64,000 nt of DNA from Kitasatospora sp. NBC_01266 (GTDB taxonomy: Bacteria > Actinomycetota > Actinomycetes > Streptomycetales > Streptomycetaceae): the NCBI RefSeq assembly GCF_036242395.1, contig NZ_CP108458.1, positions 4,402,001 to 4,466,000 of the forward strand, in the 5' to 3' direction. A program made the translations under genes and the position numbers. The notes under the pieces were generated by a model, which saw only the letters and a list, made by a program, of their open reading frames with translations, did not search any database and was not told where the DNA came from. This document shows, piece after piece, positions 33,174-41,873 of this stretch (its first letter is position 1; every line of letters begins with the position of its first letter).

Positions 33174-33659
33174 AACGATAGGCCTGGGTCACGATTGGGG
33201 CAAGAGGGGCACGGGTGAATGTGATCACAAGAGTCCTGGATGTCCGTCGGCGGACCCCTGTCGCCTGCTTGTCACCTCCCCGTCAACCGCTTGCCGACCT
33301 GCCCGCTGACCTGCCCCGCCGACCTGCCGGTCGACCGGCCGAGGCCGGCCCGAGGTCGGCGCGGACCGGCCCGCAGATCTGCCCCGGCCGCTCCGTCGGG
33401 CGGTCGTTCATGCCGTCATCGACCGTCCGTCAAGGCCAACTCGGGGTTTATTGGCAACGGGGACGTAATGATCTGCCAGCCGTTCGCGGCAGTTGTGGCG
33501 ATATGCCCGATTGATGCCTCATCAGGGATGCGTACGCTGTCGCGTGTGCACGAGGACCACCATCGGGGCGGCGGCCTGAAACAGGCCTAGGGCGGTTGCG
33601 GGCATCGGAAGTGGATCCTGTCTACAGGCGTCCGTGCCTGGCCGAGGAGTTACTGGACT

Positions 33660-36491
33660 ATGAGCGAACACCGGCGCCGGTCGCCGAACTCGGGCGGCGG
33701 CGATCAGCCGCCTGGCGGACCGAACGGCCAACGCCCGTACGCCTACGGCTCCGCGCCGGAGGGCGCGCCCAGCTACGACCACCCGGGGCAGCCCCGCCCC
33801 AACCGGGCGGCCGGTCCGCGTGGGCCGCAGAGCGGCATGCGGGAGACGAGCCAGCAGCCGCGACTGAGCCGCGCCGAGATGCGGAAAGCAGCCCAGAAGC
33901 GCGGTCGCAAGGGCGGCGGCGGACCTGAGGGTCCGGGCCGAGACGGTCGCGGGGCCGGCGCCAAGCCGCCGGGCAAGAAGCGCTTCATCGACTACCCCCG
34001 CTGGGGCAAGAGCGGGGTGAAGCGCTGGATGCCCTCGTGGAAGCAACTCCTCACGCTCTTCCTGATCTTCTCCGGCGGCGGCGTCGCGGCGGTCGGCACC
34101 GCCTACGCGATGACCAACGTGCCGCTGCTCAAGGACCTGGTGAACGACCAGCCCAACACGTACTACTGGGCCGACGGTTCCCCGATGACCAGTACCGGGA
34201 GCACTCACCGGGTCATCGTCCCGATCGGCGACATCAACCCGTCCGCACAGAACGCGGTGATCGCGGCCGAGAACGAGACGTTCAAGACCGACAGCGGCAT
34301 CGACCCCAAGGGCATCGCCCGCGCCATCTACAACATGGCGTCCGGCGGGGCCACCCAGGGCGGTTCGACGATCACCCAGCAGTACGTGAAGAACGCCTAC
34401 CTGAACCAGAGCCAGACGATCAGTCGCAAGCTCAAGGAGTTCTTCATCACGCTCAAGATCAGCCAGAAGGAGTCCAAGGACGACATCCTGGACGGCTATC
34501 TGAACACCAGCTGGTTCGGTCGTGGCTCCACCGGCATCCAGGCCGCCGCCCACAACTACTACGGCGTCGACGCCAAGGACCTGAACACCTGCCAGAGCGC
34601 GATGCTGGCCGGTCTGCTCAAGGGCGCGGCGCTCTACGACCCCTCGCTCAGCGCGGCCAACCACGCGAACATGTTCGGCCCGCCGGGCAAGCCGGCCGCA
34701 GGCCGCTGGGAGTACGTGCTGGGCCGGATGGTGGCCGGCAAGTCCATCACCCAGGACCAGATGAACCAGTGCATGAGCGCCGGCTTCCCCGAGCCGATCA
34801 AGCAGGTGACGCAGACCAACATGACGGGGCAGGTCGGCTACATCGTCGACACCGTCAACAAGTACCTGGAGCAGAAGGACCCGACGATCACGGACGCCAC
34901 CCTGGGCGCGGGCGGCTACCAGATCTACACCACCCTGCAGAAGGACAAGGTCGACGAGCTGAGCGCGGCGGTCGCGCAGATGCAGCAGCAGAACCTCGAC
35001 CCGACCAAGCGTCCCAACACCGACACCTTCGTCCAGGTCGGCGCGGCCTCCGTGGTGCCCGGTGACGGCGCGCTGGTGGCCATCTACGGCGGCCCGGGCC
35101 AGGACAAGGGGCAGTACAGCAACAACGCGGACTCCGTCGGTGTCCCGGTCGGCTCGACCTTCAAGCCGTACGTGCTGGCCACCGCGATGCAGGTCGGTCT
35201 GCAGACCCAGACCGGTCCGGACGGCAAGCCGCTGCGGATCAACGAGGACAGCCGCTACAACGCCGACGACGAGAGCACCATCCGCAAGCCGGACGGTTCG
35301 CTGGTGACCAACCCGGACGGCTCGGTCTTCAAGCAGAAGAACGACGAGAACGGACCGCAGGGTTATGTGACGCTGCGCGACGCGATGATCAACTCGTTCA
35401 ACGTGCCCTACGTGCAGCTCGGTGAGGACGTCGGCGGCCCGAACGTGGCCAAGCTGGCCGAGCAGATGGGGCTGAGCGCCGCGTCCATGCCGGTGGCCAA
35501 CCAGAACACCGCCTCGTTCGCGATCGGTACCTCGACCCCGAGCGCGATCCAGATGGCCTCCGGCTACTCGGTCTTCGCTGCCCGCGGGCAGCAGACCGAC
35601 ATGTACCCGGTGACCAAGGTGCTCTTCTCCGGCAAGCAGCTGAGCACCTTCACCAAGCCCGCCCCGAAGGCGGTGCTCGACCAGGCGGTGGCCGACAACA
35701 TCACCAGCGTGCTCCAGGACGTGGTGCAGAAGGGCACCGGTACCAAGGCCCAGGCGGTCGGCCGTCCGATAGCCGGTAAGACCGGTACCACCGACAAGGG
35801 CACCTCGGCCTGGTTCGACGGATACACCCCGTCGCTGGCCACCGCGATCACCATGTTCCGCGCGGACCCCAACAAGCCCGGGCTGCTCTCGCTGGTCGGC
35901 ACCGGCGGCCGCAGCGAGTTCGCCGGTGGTGACCTGCCGACCGAGATCTTCGCCAGCTACATGAAGGCCGCCCTGGCCGGTACCCCGGTGCAGAACTTCC
36001 CGGCGCCGGAGCCGGTCAACACCGAGGTCGACGAGTCGGGTGCGCCGAGCACGGCCTCGCCCTCGCCCTCCGCCTCGGCCAGCGCCACGGCCTCGGCGAC
36101 CGCCACGGCCACCACCCAGGCCCCGGTCACCGCGCCGCCGACCACCCAGGCACCGGTCCAGCCGCCCACGGGCGCGCCGGAGACCTGCGTGCCCGGCGTG
36201 GACTGCGGCGGCCAGCCGTCCACCAGCAAGGCGCCGCCCGGTGGCGGCAACGGCGGTGGTACCGGTGGCGGCAACGGCGGCGGTCCGGGCGGCGGTACCG
36301 GTGGTGGCAACGGCGGCGGGACCGGCGGTTGCATCCCGATCCTGCCCGGCGACTGCTCGACACCGAGCCCGACGTCCTCCAAGCACGGCGGGCCTGGCGG
36401 CGGTACCGGTGGTGGCAACGGCGGCGGAACCGGCGGCGGCACCACGCCACCGACCGGCACGGCCACCGGAGCTGCCGGGGCAGGGCAGTAA
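33660..36491 (+). CDS. Bifunctional class A penicillin-binding protein
   Basis: Peptidoglycan glycosyltransferase and DD-transpeptidase. It has 943 residues from ATG 33660 with GAGGAG upstream. A ~125-residue basic, disordered cytoplasmic head leads to a TM at about 129-150. The GT51 domain shows the catalytic AAENETF (Glu204) and GGSTITQQYVKN (235-245). The transpeptidase has S499-T-F-K502, S579-F-N581 and K707-T-G. After about residue 790 a Pro/Ala/Thr/Ser linker leads to two cysteine-bearing spots (ETCVPGVDC, GCIPILPGDC) set in GGGNGGGTGG repeats. These low-complexity repeats are probably wall-embedded. PBP class is certain; the exact paralog is not. Confidence 0.94.
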   Translation: MSEHRRRSPNSGGGDQPPGGPNGQRPYAYGSAPEGAPSYDHPGQPRPNRAAGPRGPQSGMRETSQQPRLSRAEMRKAAQKRGRKGGGGPEGPGRDGRGAGAKPPGKKRFIDYPRWGKSGVKRWMPSWKQLLTLFLIFSGGGVAAVGTAYAMTNVPLLKDLVNDQPNTYYWADGSPMTSTGSTHRVIVPIGDINPSAQNAVIAAENETFKTDSGIDPKGIARAIYNMASGGATQGGSTITQQYVKNAYLNQSQTISRKLKEFFITLKISQKESKDDILDGYLNTSWFGRGSTGIQAAAHNYYGVDAKDLNTCQSAMLAGLLKGAALYDPSLSAANHANMFGPPGKPAAGRWEYVLGRMVAGKSITQDQMNQCMSAGFPEPIKQVTQTNMTGQVGYIVDTVNKYLEQKDPTITDATLGAGGYQIYTTLQKDKVDELSAAVAQMQQQNLDPTKRPNTDTFVQVGAASVVPGDGALVAIYGGPGQDKGQYSNNADSVGVPVGSTFKPYVLATAMQVGLQTQTGPDGKPLRINEDSRYNADDESTIRKPDGSLVTNPDGSVFKQKNDENGPQGYVTLRDAMINSFNVPYVQLGEDVGGPNVAKLAEQMGLSAASMPVANQNTASFAIGTSTPSAIQMASGYSVFAARGQQTDMYPVTKVLFSGKQLSTFTKPAPKAVLDQAVADNITSVLQDVVQKGTGTKAQAVGRPIAGKTGTTDKGTSAWFDGYTPSLATAITMFRADPNKPGLLSLVGTGGRSEFAGGDLPTEIFASYMKAALAGTPVQNFPAPEPVNTEVDESGAPSTASPSPSASASATASATATATTQAPVTAPPTTQAPVQPPTGAPETCVPGVDCGGQPSTSKAPPGGGNGGGTGGGNGGGPGGGTGGGNGGGTGGCIPILPGDCSTPSPTSSKHGGPGGGTGGGNGGGTGGGTTPPTGTATGAAGAGQ

Positions 36492-36502
36492 CCGATCCGA
36501 TC

Positions 36503-36537
36503 CGAGGGCGGTCCCGCGTGCTGCGGGGCCGCCCTCG
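36503..36537 (+). terminator. Terminator after the PBP gene
   Basis: A 15-bp stem with one G-U pair (36503-36517 with 36523-36537) and a GTGCT loop lies 12 bases after the stop codon. Confidence 0.75.
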
Positions 36538-36622
36538 GGCGTTCCCCGCCCCGGGCGCGCCCGAGGCGGATGTGTGGGACCAGTCCTCGTCCGATCGGCG
36601 CGCGTGCGGCAGTATGTCCGGC

Positions 36623-38269
36623 ATGACGTCCAGCACCCGTGACGAGACCCCCGCCACCGAGACCGCGGTGGCGCCGGTCGAGGGCCCGCTGCCCAACACC
36701 GTGGTGGTCCCCGCCGACGAGGACCCGATCGCCGCGGCCGGCAGTGAACTGCTCGGCGGCCCGCCCGGGCGCCGGGCCCTGCTGGGCGTCTCCTGGTGGA
36801 TCCCGGCCCGCTTCCTGGCGCTGGCCACCGTCCTGACGTACCTCGTCGGCATGGTGCAGAAGCTGCCCTGCTACACCAGCGGCTGGTTCTTCGGCGCCAC
36901 CGCGCAGTACACCCACGCCTGCTACAGCGACATCCCGCACCTGTACACCGCGCGCGGCTTCGCGGCCGGGTTGCACCCGTACCTCGACATGCTGCCCTCG
37001 CCGTCGCCGGACATGAAGTACCTGGAGTACCCGGTGCTCACCGGCGGCTTCATGCAGATCGCCGGCTGGCTCACCCCCACGGCCGGCGTGATCGAGGACC
37101 GCGAGCGCTGGTTCTGGATGGTCAACGCCGGGATGCTGCTGATCTGCGCGGTGATCACGGTGATCGCGCTGACCCGCACCCACCGCCGCCGCCCGTGGGA
37201 CGCGCTGCTCTTCGCGCTGGCGCCGTGCCTGGCGCTGGACGCCACGGTCAACTGGGACCTGCTGGCGGTCGCGCTGACGGCCGTCGCGATGGCCTACTGG
37301 TCGGGCCGGCGCACCGTGTGGGCCGGCGTCTTCATCGGACTGGCCACCGCCGCCAAGCTCTACCCGGTGCTCCTGCTCGGCCCGCTGCTGGTGCTCTGCT
37401 GGCGCTCGGGCCGCTGGCGGGAGTTCTGGCAGGCCACGGCCGGCGCGGTCGGCGCCTGGCTGCTGGTCAACGTGCCGATCATGATCGCCAACTTCGACGG
37501 CTGGGCCACCTTCTACAGCTTCAGCCAGAGCCGCAAGGAGGACTTCGGGTCCTTCTGGATGATCCTGATGCAGGACCGCAACGAGTCACTGGCCGGTCTG
37601 AACAACTGGATCGCCGCCCTGCTGATCGCCTGCTGCCTGGGCATCGGCTGGCTGGCCCTGACCGCGCCCCGCCGGCCGCGCTACGCCCAGCTGGTCTTCC
37701 TGGTGGTGGCGGCCTTCGTGGTCACCAACAAGGTGTACTCCCCGCAGTACGTGCTCTGGCTGATCCCGCTGGCCGCCCTGGCCCGCCCGCGCTGGCGGGA
37801 CTTCCTGATCTGGCAGGCCTGCGAGGTGCTGTACTTCCTCGGGATCTGGTCCTACCTGGCTTTCATCAGCGACCCCAAGCAGCACGGGATCGGTCAGGAC
37901 TGGTACCACTTCGCCGTGGTCCTGCACCTGGCCGGCACGCTCTACCTCTGCGCCAAGGTGATCCGCGACATCCTGCGTCCCGAGCACGACCCGGTGCGCT
38001 GGGACGGCAGCGACGACCCGTCGGGCGGCGTGTTCGACTCCGCGCCGGACGTCTTCGTGATCGGTGCGGCGCGCCGGCTGCGCGAGCAGGAGTCCTACGC
38101 GGCCTTCGCCCCGGCGGACGGGGTGGACTGGCTGGCGGAGGACCAGCGGGACGTGGCGGACCGGTGGGACGTCCAGGACGAGCCGGACGCGCCGGACCGG
38201 CAGCCGCTGGAGGACGCCCGCCCGCCGGCACCGACCGTGGCGCCGGCGGGGGACCCCGGGCACTCCTGA
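36623..38269 (+). CDS. GT87-like polyprenol-phosphate mannosyltransferase
   Basis: 548 residues from ATG 36623. The earlier ATG 36614 is three codons upstream; the second was chosen because a CAGTAT hexamer lies seven bases before it, as in leaderless messages. It has about ten TM helices (RFLALATVLTYLVGMV, LLFALAPCLALDATVNWDLL, FVVTNKVYSPQYVLWLIPL). The DUF2029/GT87 pattern includes ATVNWDLLAVALTA and ATAAKLYPVLLLGPLL. A ~90-residue acidic cytoplasmic tail follows. GT87 enzymes add mannose from polyprenyl-phosphomannose outside the membrane; substrate here is inferred from the family. It follows the PBP gene but is separated by a terminator. Confidence 0.78.
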   Translation: MTSSTRDETPATETAVAPVEGPLPNTVVVPADEDPIAAAGSELLGGPPGRRALLGVSWWIPARFLALATVLTYLVGMVQKLPCYTSGWFFGATAQYTHACYSDIPHLYTARGFAAGLHPYLDMLPSPSPDMKYLEYPVLTGGFMQIAGWLTPTAGVIEDRERWFWMVNAGMLLICAVITVIALTRTHRRRPWDALLFALAPCLALDATVNWDLLAVALTAVAMAYWSGRRTVWAGVFIGLATAAKLYPVLLLGPLLVLCWRSGRWREFWQATAGAVGAWLLVNVPIMIANFDGWATFYSFSQSRKEDFGSFWMILMQDRNESLAGLNNWIAALLIACCLGIGWLALTAPRRPRYAQLVFLVVAAFVVTNKVYSPQYVLWLIPLAALARPRWRDFLIWQACEVLYFLGIWSYLAFISDPKQHGIGQDWYHFAVVLHLAGTLYLCAKVIRDILRPEHDPVRWDGSDDPSGGVFDSAPDVFVIGAARRLREQESYAAFAPADGVDWLAEDQRDVADRWDVQDEPDAPDRQPLEDARPPAPTVAPAGDPGHS

Positions 38270-38293
38270 GCACCCGTCGGCCGGATCCGGTCA

Positions 38294-38315
38294 ACCTGGT
38301 CCGGCCGGACCAGGT
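38294..38315. terminator. Palindromic element between convergent genes
   Basis: ACCTGGTCCGGCCGGACCAGGT at its 20-base core is part of a 22-bp perfect palindrome. It lies in the 45-base gap between two converging genes, and its last base is the first of the racemase stop codon. It probably terminates both. Confidence 0.6.
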
Positions 38316-39385
38316 CAGCCGGTCCGGTCGGTCACCTGGTCGAAGTGGGTCGTGGTGTGCCGGGTGACGACCGGCAGCTCGTCGCCGACGGCCGGCGGCT
38401 TGTCGCTGTCGGGCAGGAACAGGATGCTCACCTGCATGTGCGGCGGCTCGGCGAACCAGAGCTGGCGCCCGTTCCACTGGTAGGGCGACAGGGTGCGGTT
38501 CACCGTGGCCAGCGCGGCCCTGGCGATCCCCTTGGCGCGCGGCAGCAGGCCCTGCACGTGTCTCGGTGTCTCCATGCCGATGCCGTGCGCGGTGCCGCCG
38601 GAGACCACCAGCAGGTGGCCGTTGGAGGGCGCCTTGCGCTGGCGGTAGCCGTAGCGCTCGCCGCGGGCCACCGCGGTCACGTCCAGCACGGTGGCCCGGG
38701 CGCTCAGCGCGTCGACGTCGCCGAGCCAGAGCCGGGTGCCGATCCGGGAGCGGAACTCGGTGTGCGGATGGGCGGCGCGCAGTGCGGTGACGCCTTCCGA
38801 GCTCAGGTGACTCAGGTAGACGGTGCCGGCGGGCAGCCCCGCGGCCCCGATCGCGGTGACCCAGTCGGCGACCTCGGCGACCGGGTCGGACATGTCCCGG
38901 CGGTCCAGCGGCAGGTGCAGCGCGAAGCCCTCGATGGTGGCCGCCGCGCCGCCCCGGGCGGTGGCCTCGGCCAGGTACTCGAGCTCGGCGCGCGCGATGC
39001 CGTGCCGGCGCATGCTGGTCATGCACTCCACCACCACCCGGTGGCCGGCCAGTGCGCCCAGCGCCTCCACGCTCCCCACCGTGCGGACCACCTGGCCGGC
39101 CCGGAGTTCGGGCGCCTCCTCGCCGATCCGATAGGGCGTCAGTACCAGCACGTCGCCCTGGAATCCGCCGGCCCGCTCGCTGTCGCGCAGCACGTCGGCG
39201 GCCTCCGCCGCGGTACCCACCGCCAGCGCACCGGTGCCCAGCAGCACCGCCTCCCGGGCGAGCCGGAGGTTGCCGAAGCCGTAGCCGTTGCCCTTGGCCA
39301 CCGGGACCAGCGCGGGGAACTCGGCCAGCAGCGTGCGCTGATGCGTCCGCCAGCGGTCGGTGTCGACGTACAGCGAAAGGGTCAT
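38315..39385 (-). CDS. Alanine-racemase-like PLP protein paired with femX
   Basis: 356 residues from ATG 39385. The N-terminal segment LVPVAKGNGYGFG matches the PLP-lysine motif of fold-type III racemases (VVKANAYGHG), with Lys at about residue 31. ERYGYRQRKA occupies the place of the catalytic GYADG tyrosine loop. SHLSSEG and EFRSRIGTRLWLGD replace the usual HFHSE-type and RPGIALYG stretches. The usual C-terminal CMDQ motif reads HMQVSILF. It therefore belongs to the alanine racemase superfamily but is divergent, and substrate and activity are uncertain. It lies 54 bases after femX on the same strand, pointing to a cell-wall amino-acid role. Confidence 0.75.
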   Translation of the reverse strand: MTLSLYVDTDRWRTHQRTLLAEFPALVPVAKGNGYGFGNLRLAREAVLLGTGALAVGTAAEAADVLRDSERAGGFQGDVLVLTPYRIGEEAPELRAGQVVRTVGSVEALGALAGHRVVVECMTSMRRHGIARAELEYLAEATARGGAAATIEGFALHLPLDRRDMSDPVAEVADWVTAIGAAGLPAGTVYLSHLSSEGVTALRAAHPHTEFRSRIGTRLWLGDVDALSARATVLDVTAVARGERYGYRQRKAPSNGHLLVVSGGTAHGIGMETPRHVQGLLPRAKGIARAALATVNRTLSPYQWNGRQLWFAEPPHMQVSILFLPDSDKPPAVGDELPVVTRHTTTHFDQVTDRTG

Positions 39386-39439
39386 CGAGCTCTCCCCGGG
39401 GGGTGGTGCGGGCGGTGCGATGGGCGGCGCGTGGCCGGG

Positions 39440-40558
39440 TCAGCGGCGCGACATGTAGAGGTCGAGGGCCTTGTGCAGGAGCTTGTTCAGCGGGAAGTCC
39501 CACTCGCCCAGGTATTCGGCGGCCTGGCCGCCGGTACCGAGCTTGAACTGGATCAGCCCGAAGAGCGGGTCGTCCTCCTGGAGGGTGTCGCTGATCCCGC
39601 GCAGGTCGTAGGTGCTCGCGCCCAGCGCGTAGGCGTCGCGCATCATCCGCCACTGGATCGCGTTGGACGGCTTGACCTCGCGCTTGTGGTTGGCCGAGGC
39701 GCCGTAGGAGTACCAGACGTGCTCGCCCACGGTCAGCATGGTGGTCCCGGCCAGCGGCTCGCCGTCGTGGTAGGCGAGGTAGAGCCGCATCCGGTTGGGG
39801 TCCTCGTAGTTCAGCGACTGCCACATCCGCTGGAAGTAGCCCAGCGGGCGCGGGGTGAAGTGGTCGCGCTCGGCGGTCACCACATAGAGCCGGTGGAAGA
39901 CGGCCAGGTCCTCGTAGTTGCCCTGGACCACCTCGACGCCGCTCTTCTCGGCCTTCTTGATGTTGCGCCGCCACAGCTGGTTGAAGCCGCGCTGGATGTC
40001 GTCCAGCGAGCGGCCGGCCAGCGGCACCTGGAAGACGTAGCGCGGCTGCACGTCGCCGAAGCCCGCGCCGCCGTCCTCGCCCTGCAGCCAGCCGGCCCGG
40101 CGCAGCCGGTCGGCCATCTCGAAGGCCTGCGGTTCGTACCAGTCCGGGTCGAGGTCGCGCAGCCGCTTGGCCTGCCCGCCGGCGATCGCCTCCTTGATCG
40201 AGGTGGCCTCCCAGCGCCTGATCACCACCGGCGGCCCCATCTTCACCGAGAACGCGCCCTGCGCCTTCAGGTGCGCCAGCATCGGGCTCAGCCAGCGGTC
40301 CAGGTCGGGGTCGAACCAGTCGATCACCGGGCCCTCGGGCAGGTAGGCCAGGTACCGCTTCAGCTTGGGCAACTGCCGGTAGAGCACCAGGCCGGCGCCG
40401 ACCACCGCACCGGAGGCGTCGATCCACCCGATCGACTCGCTGCGCCACTCCGACTTCACCTCGCCCCAGGACGGCACCTGCATGTGGCTGGCGGAGGGCC
40501 GGCCGCGCAGGAAGGCGAGGTGCTCCTCACGGGTGATCGTCCTCAGACGCAGGCTCAT
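39440..40558 (-). CDS. femX: FemX-type peptidoglycan interpeptide aminoacyltransferase
   Basis: FemABX family enzyme using aminoacyl-tRNA to add an amino acid to lipid II. In streptomycetes this is glycine on LL-diaminopimelate. It has 372 residues from an ATG (MSLRLRTITREEHLAFL). The paired GNAT-like folds show PSWGEVKSEWRSESIGW near 29-45, the substrate-contact RRNIKKAEKSGVEV near 200 and the C-terminal YDLRGISDTLQEDDPLFGL and IQFKLGTGG motifs. The glycine specificity is known from S. coelicolor FemX and inferred here by synteny. A pair of direct repeats lies upstream at 40614-40649. Confidence 0.88.
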   Translation of the reverse strand: MSLRLRTITREEHLAFLRGRPSASHMQVPSWGEVKSEWRSESIGWIDASGAVVGAGLVLYRQLPKLKRYLAYLPEGPVIDWFDPDLDRWLSPMLAHLKAQGAFSVKMGPPVVIRRWEATSIKEAIAGGQAKRLRDLDPDWYEPQAFEMADRLRRAGWLQGEDGGAGFGDVQPRYVFQVPLAGRSLDDIQRGFNQLWRRNIKKAEKSGVEVVQGNYEDLAVFHRLYVVTAERDHFTPRPLGYFQRMWQSLNYEDPNRMRLYLAYHDGEPLAGTTMLTVGEHVWYSYGASANHKREVKPSNAIQWRMMRDAYALGASTYDLRGISDTLQEDDPLFGLIQFKLGTGGQAAEYLGEWDFPLNKLLHKALDLYMSRR

Positions 40559-40613
40559 GCTCGGGATGCTCCTTGGAGTGGACTGGCGGGGTGTCGGCCT
40601 CGTGACCCTATGA

Positions 40614-40649
40614 CTCTGTGACCCTATCGATGGCTCTGTGACCTTATCG
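40614..40649. repeat. Direct repeat upstream of femX
   Basis: CTCTGTGACCCTATCG (40614-40629) and CTCTGTGACCTTATCG (40634-40649) are 15 of 16 identical and spaced by 20 bases, two helical turns. A shorter GTGACCCTATG lies just before them near 40603. They may be operator copies or slippage. Nothing else is seen in the 40650-40740 stretch. Confidence 0.6.
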
Positions 40650-40740
40650 TCCGAATGGTCCGTTTCGGCCGGGTCGCGCGCGGCACGCTGACGGAACCCT
40701 AGGGGCGTGGTCCACCGGCGGGTACCGGAACGGCGCGAAC

Positions 40741-40766
40741 GGCGCCCTCCGGAGGGGGAGGGCGCC
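40741..40766 (-). terminator. Terminator of the small membrane protein gene
   Basis: GGCGCCCTCC (40741-40750) pairs perfectly with GGAGGGCGCC (40757-40766) around a six-base loop, 85 bases beyond the stop codon on the minus strand. Confidence 0.65.
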
Positions 40767-40850
40767 GTCTCATACGCCTGGTGCGCGCCGGTGTGCCGGT
40801 GTGCCCGGTCGGGCGCGCGGTGGCCGACGAGGCGTCGGCCGGTGGGCGGG

Positions 40851-41150
40851 CTAGCCGAAGAGCCCGCCGTGGGCCAGACCGACGCCGAGGCCGAACGCGG
40901 AGGCGGCCAGTGCGATCACCGTCACGAAGCGCTCGGCGGTGGTGACGGAAATGAACTGGGACCACAGGCCGATGACGACACCACCGAGTCCGGTCCAGGA
41001 GCTCAACAGGTGCAGGCTGTGGACGAACGACGTGCTGAAGGCCACCAGGCCCAGGATCACGGTCAGGCCCACCAGGGTGTTCTCCCTGGGGTGCCGGTGA
41101 CCGTCGGTGTTGAGGGTGAGCGCGGGGAATCGGCGGATGGTCTGTGCCAT
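40851..41150 (-). CDS. Small integral membrane protein, unknown function
   Basis: 99 residues from ATG 41150, preceded by a strong GGAGGTGGG Shine-Dalgarno. Three hydrophobic helices are visible: NTLVGLTVILGLVAFSTSFV, SSWTGLGGVVIGLWSQFIS and VTVIALAASAFGLGVGLAHG. The first 25 residues are polar. A protein of this type lies between femX and rpsF in related streptomycetes. I recognise no functional family and assign no role. It diverges from rpsF. Confidence 0.8.
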   Translation of the reverse strand: MAQTIRRFPALTLNTDGHRHPRENTLVGLTVILGLVAFSTSFVHSLHLLSSWTGLGGVVIGLWSQFISVTTAERFVTVIALAASAFGLGVGLAHGGLFG

Positions 41151-41243
41151 GGAACCCACCTCCTGCGGAGGGCGAGCGCGGTGTGTGTACCCGTTCTGCC
41201 CAAGATTGCGCCGCTCCAGACGTCCCGGCAATTCATGGGCGTT

Positions 41244-41272
41244 TTGTTCGTCCGGATGGGTGCGGGTAGGCT
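41244..41272 (+). promoter_or_regulatory. rpsF operon promoter (TTGTTC-17-TAGGCT)
   Basis: TTGTTC (41244-41249) and TAGGCT (41267-41272) are spaced by 17 bases and point toward rpsF. They are about 210 bases upstream of its start. The long leader could carry autogenous regulation by S6:S18, but I did not identify a fold that proves it. Confidence 0.55.
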
Positions 41273-41484
41273 GAGCGATCTGCACTGGTGTATCTGTGCC
41301 CTCGCCTGCCCGCTCGCGGGTCGTGACCCGTCCCGGGTCCGGCGGGGCCCGGTTGTCAGACCCGGTCACTACGGTGGTTCCACCACAGTGGTCCGCGGTC
41401 GGTACAGCTCCAGTGCCGACGCCGTACAACCCTCCTGCCACGGAGAGACCGTGGCCGCTGAGTCCAAAGGAGGTGGGTTTACCC

Positions 41485-41775
41485 ATGCGTCACTACGAGG
41501 TGATGGTCATCCTCGACCCCTCGGTCGAGGAGCGCGCTGTCTCCCCCCTGATCGAGAACTTCCTCAACGTCGTCCGCACCGGCGGTGGCACCGTTGAGAA
41601 GATCGACACCTGGGGTCGTCGCCGCCTGGCGTACGAGATCAAGAAGCAGCCCGAGGGCATTTACTCGGTCATCGACCTGAAGGCCACGCCTGAGGTCGTC
41701 AAGGAGCTCGACCGCCAGATGTCTCTGAGCGAGTCGGTGCTGCGGACCAAGGTCCTGCGCCCGGACACCCACTGA
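41485..41775 (+). CDS. rpsF: 30S ribosomal protein S6
   Basis: 96-residue ribosomal protein that pairs with S18 on the platform of the small subunit. The start is ATG 41485 with a near-perfect AAAGGAGGT 10 bases upstream. MRHYEVMVILDPSVEE, TWGRRRLAYEIKKQPEG and the C-terminal SESVLRTKVLRPD are diagnostic. The product lacks the long acidic tail seen in E. coli S6. It heads the rpsF-ssb-rpsR-rplI operon. Confidence 0.98.
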   Translation: MRHYEVMVILDPSVEERAVSPLIENFLNVVRTGGGTVEKIDTWGRRRLAYEIKKQPEGIYSVIDLKATPEVVKELDRQMSLSESVLRTKVLRPDTH

Positions 41776-41818
41776 GCCACCCTCGGGACTACTGAAGTCC
41801 CGAAGGCTCATGTCCGAT

Positions 41819-41832
41819 GTTTCACGTGAAAC
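41819..41832. other. parS: parS site 8
   Basis: Perfect GTTTCACGTGAAAC in the rpsF-ssb gap, extended by GAT and ATC to a 20-bp palindrome. It lies inside the operon, so transcription crosses it. Confidence 0.92.
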
Positions 41833-41873
41833 ATCGCTGAACGGAACTCTTCCTCCCGAGAGGTCAGCACACC

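Noticed and set aside
33240..33590. A 116-codon frame upstream of the PBP gene ending VHEDHHRGGGLKQA
   Set aside because: It has no ribosome site, no domain and a composition typical of a non-coding GC-rich stretch.
33522..36386. A 950-codon open frame opposite the PBP gene
   Set aside because: It is a low-complexity antisense shadow; the plus-strand PBP has all catalytic motifs.
36240..36450. Repeated GGTGGCGGCAACGGC as a possible CRISPR or minisatellite
   Set aside because: It is in frame within the PBP gene and simply encodes Gly/Asn/Thr repeats; there are no spacers.
12038..41832. GTTTCACGTGAAAC palindromes as operators of a common transcription factor
   Set aside because: The exact 14-bp form, origin-proximal clustering and adjacency to parAB fit parS; no regulator is needed.
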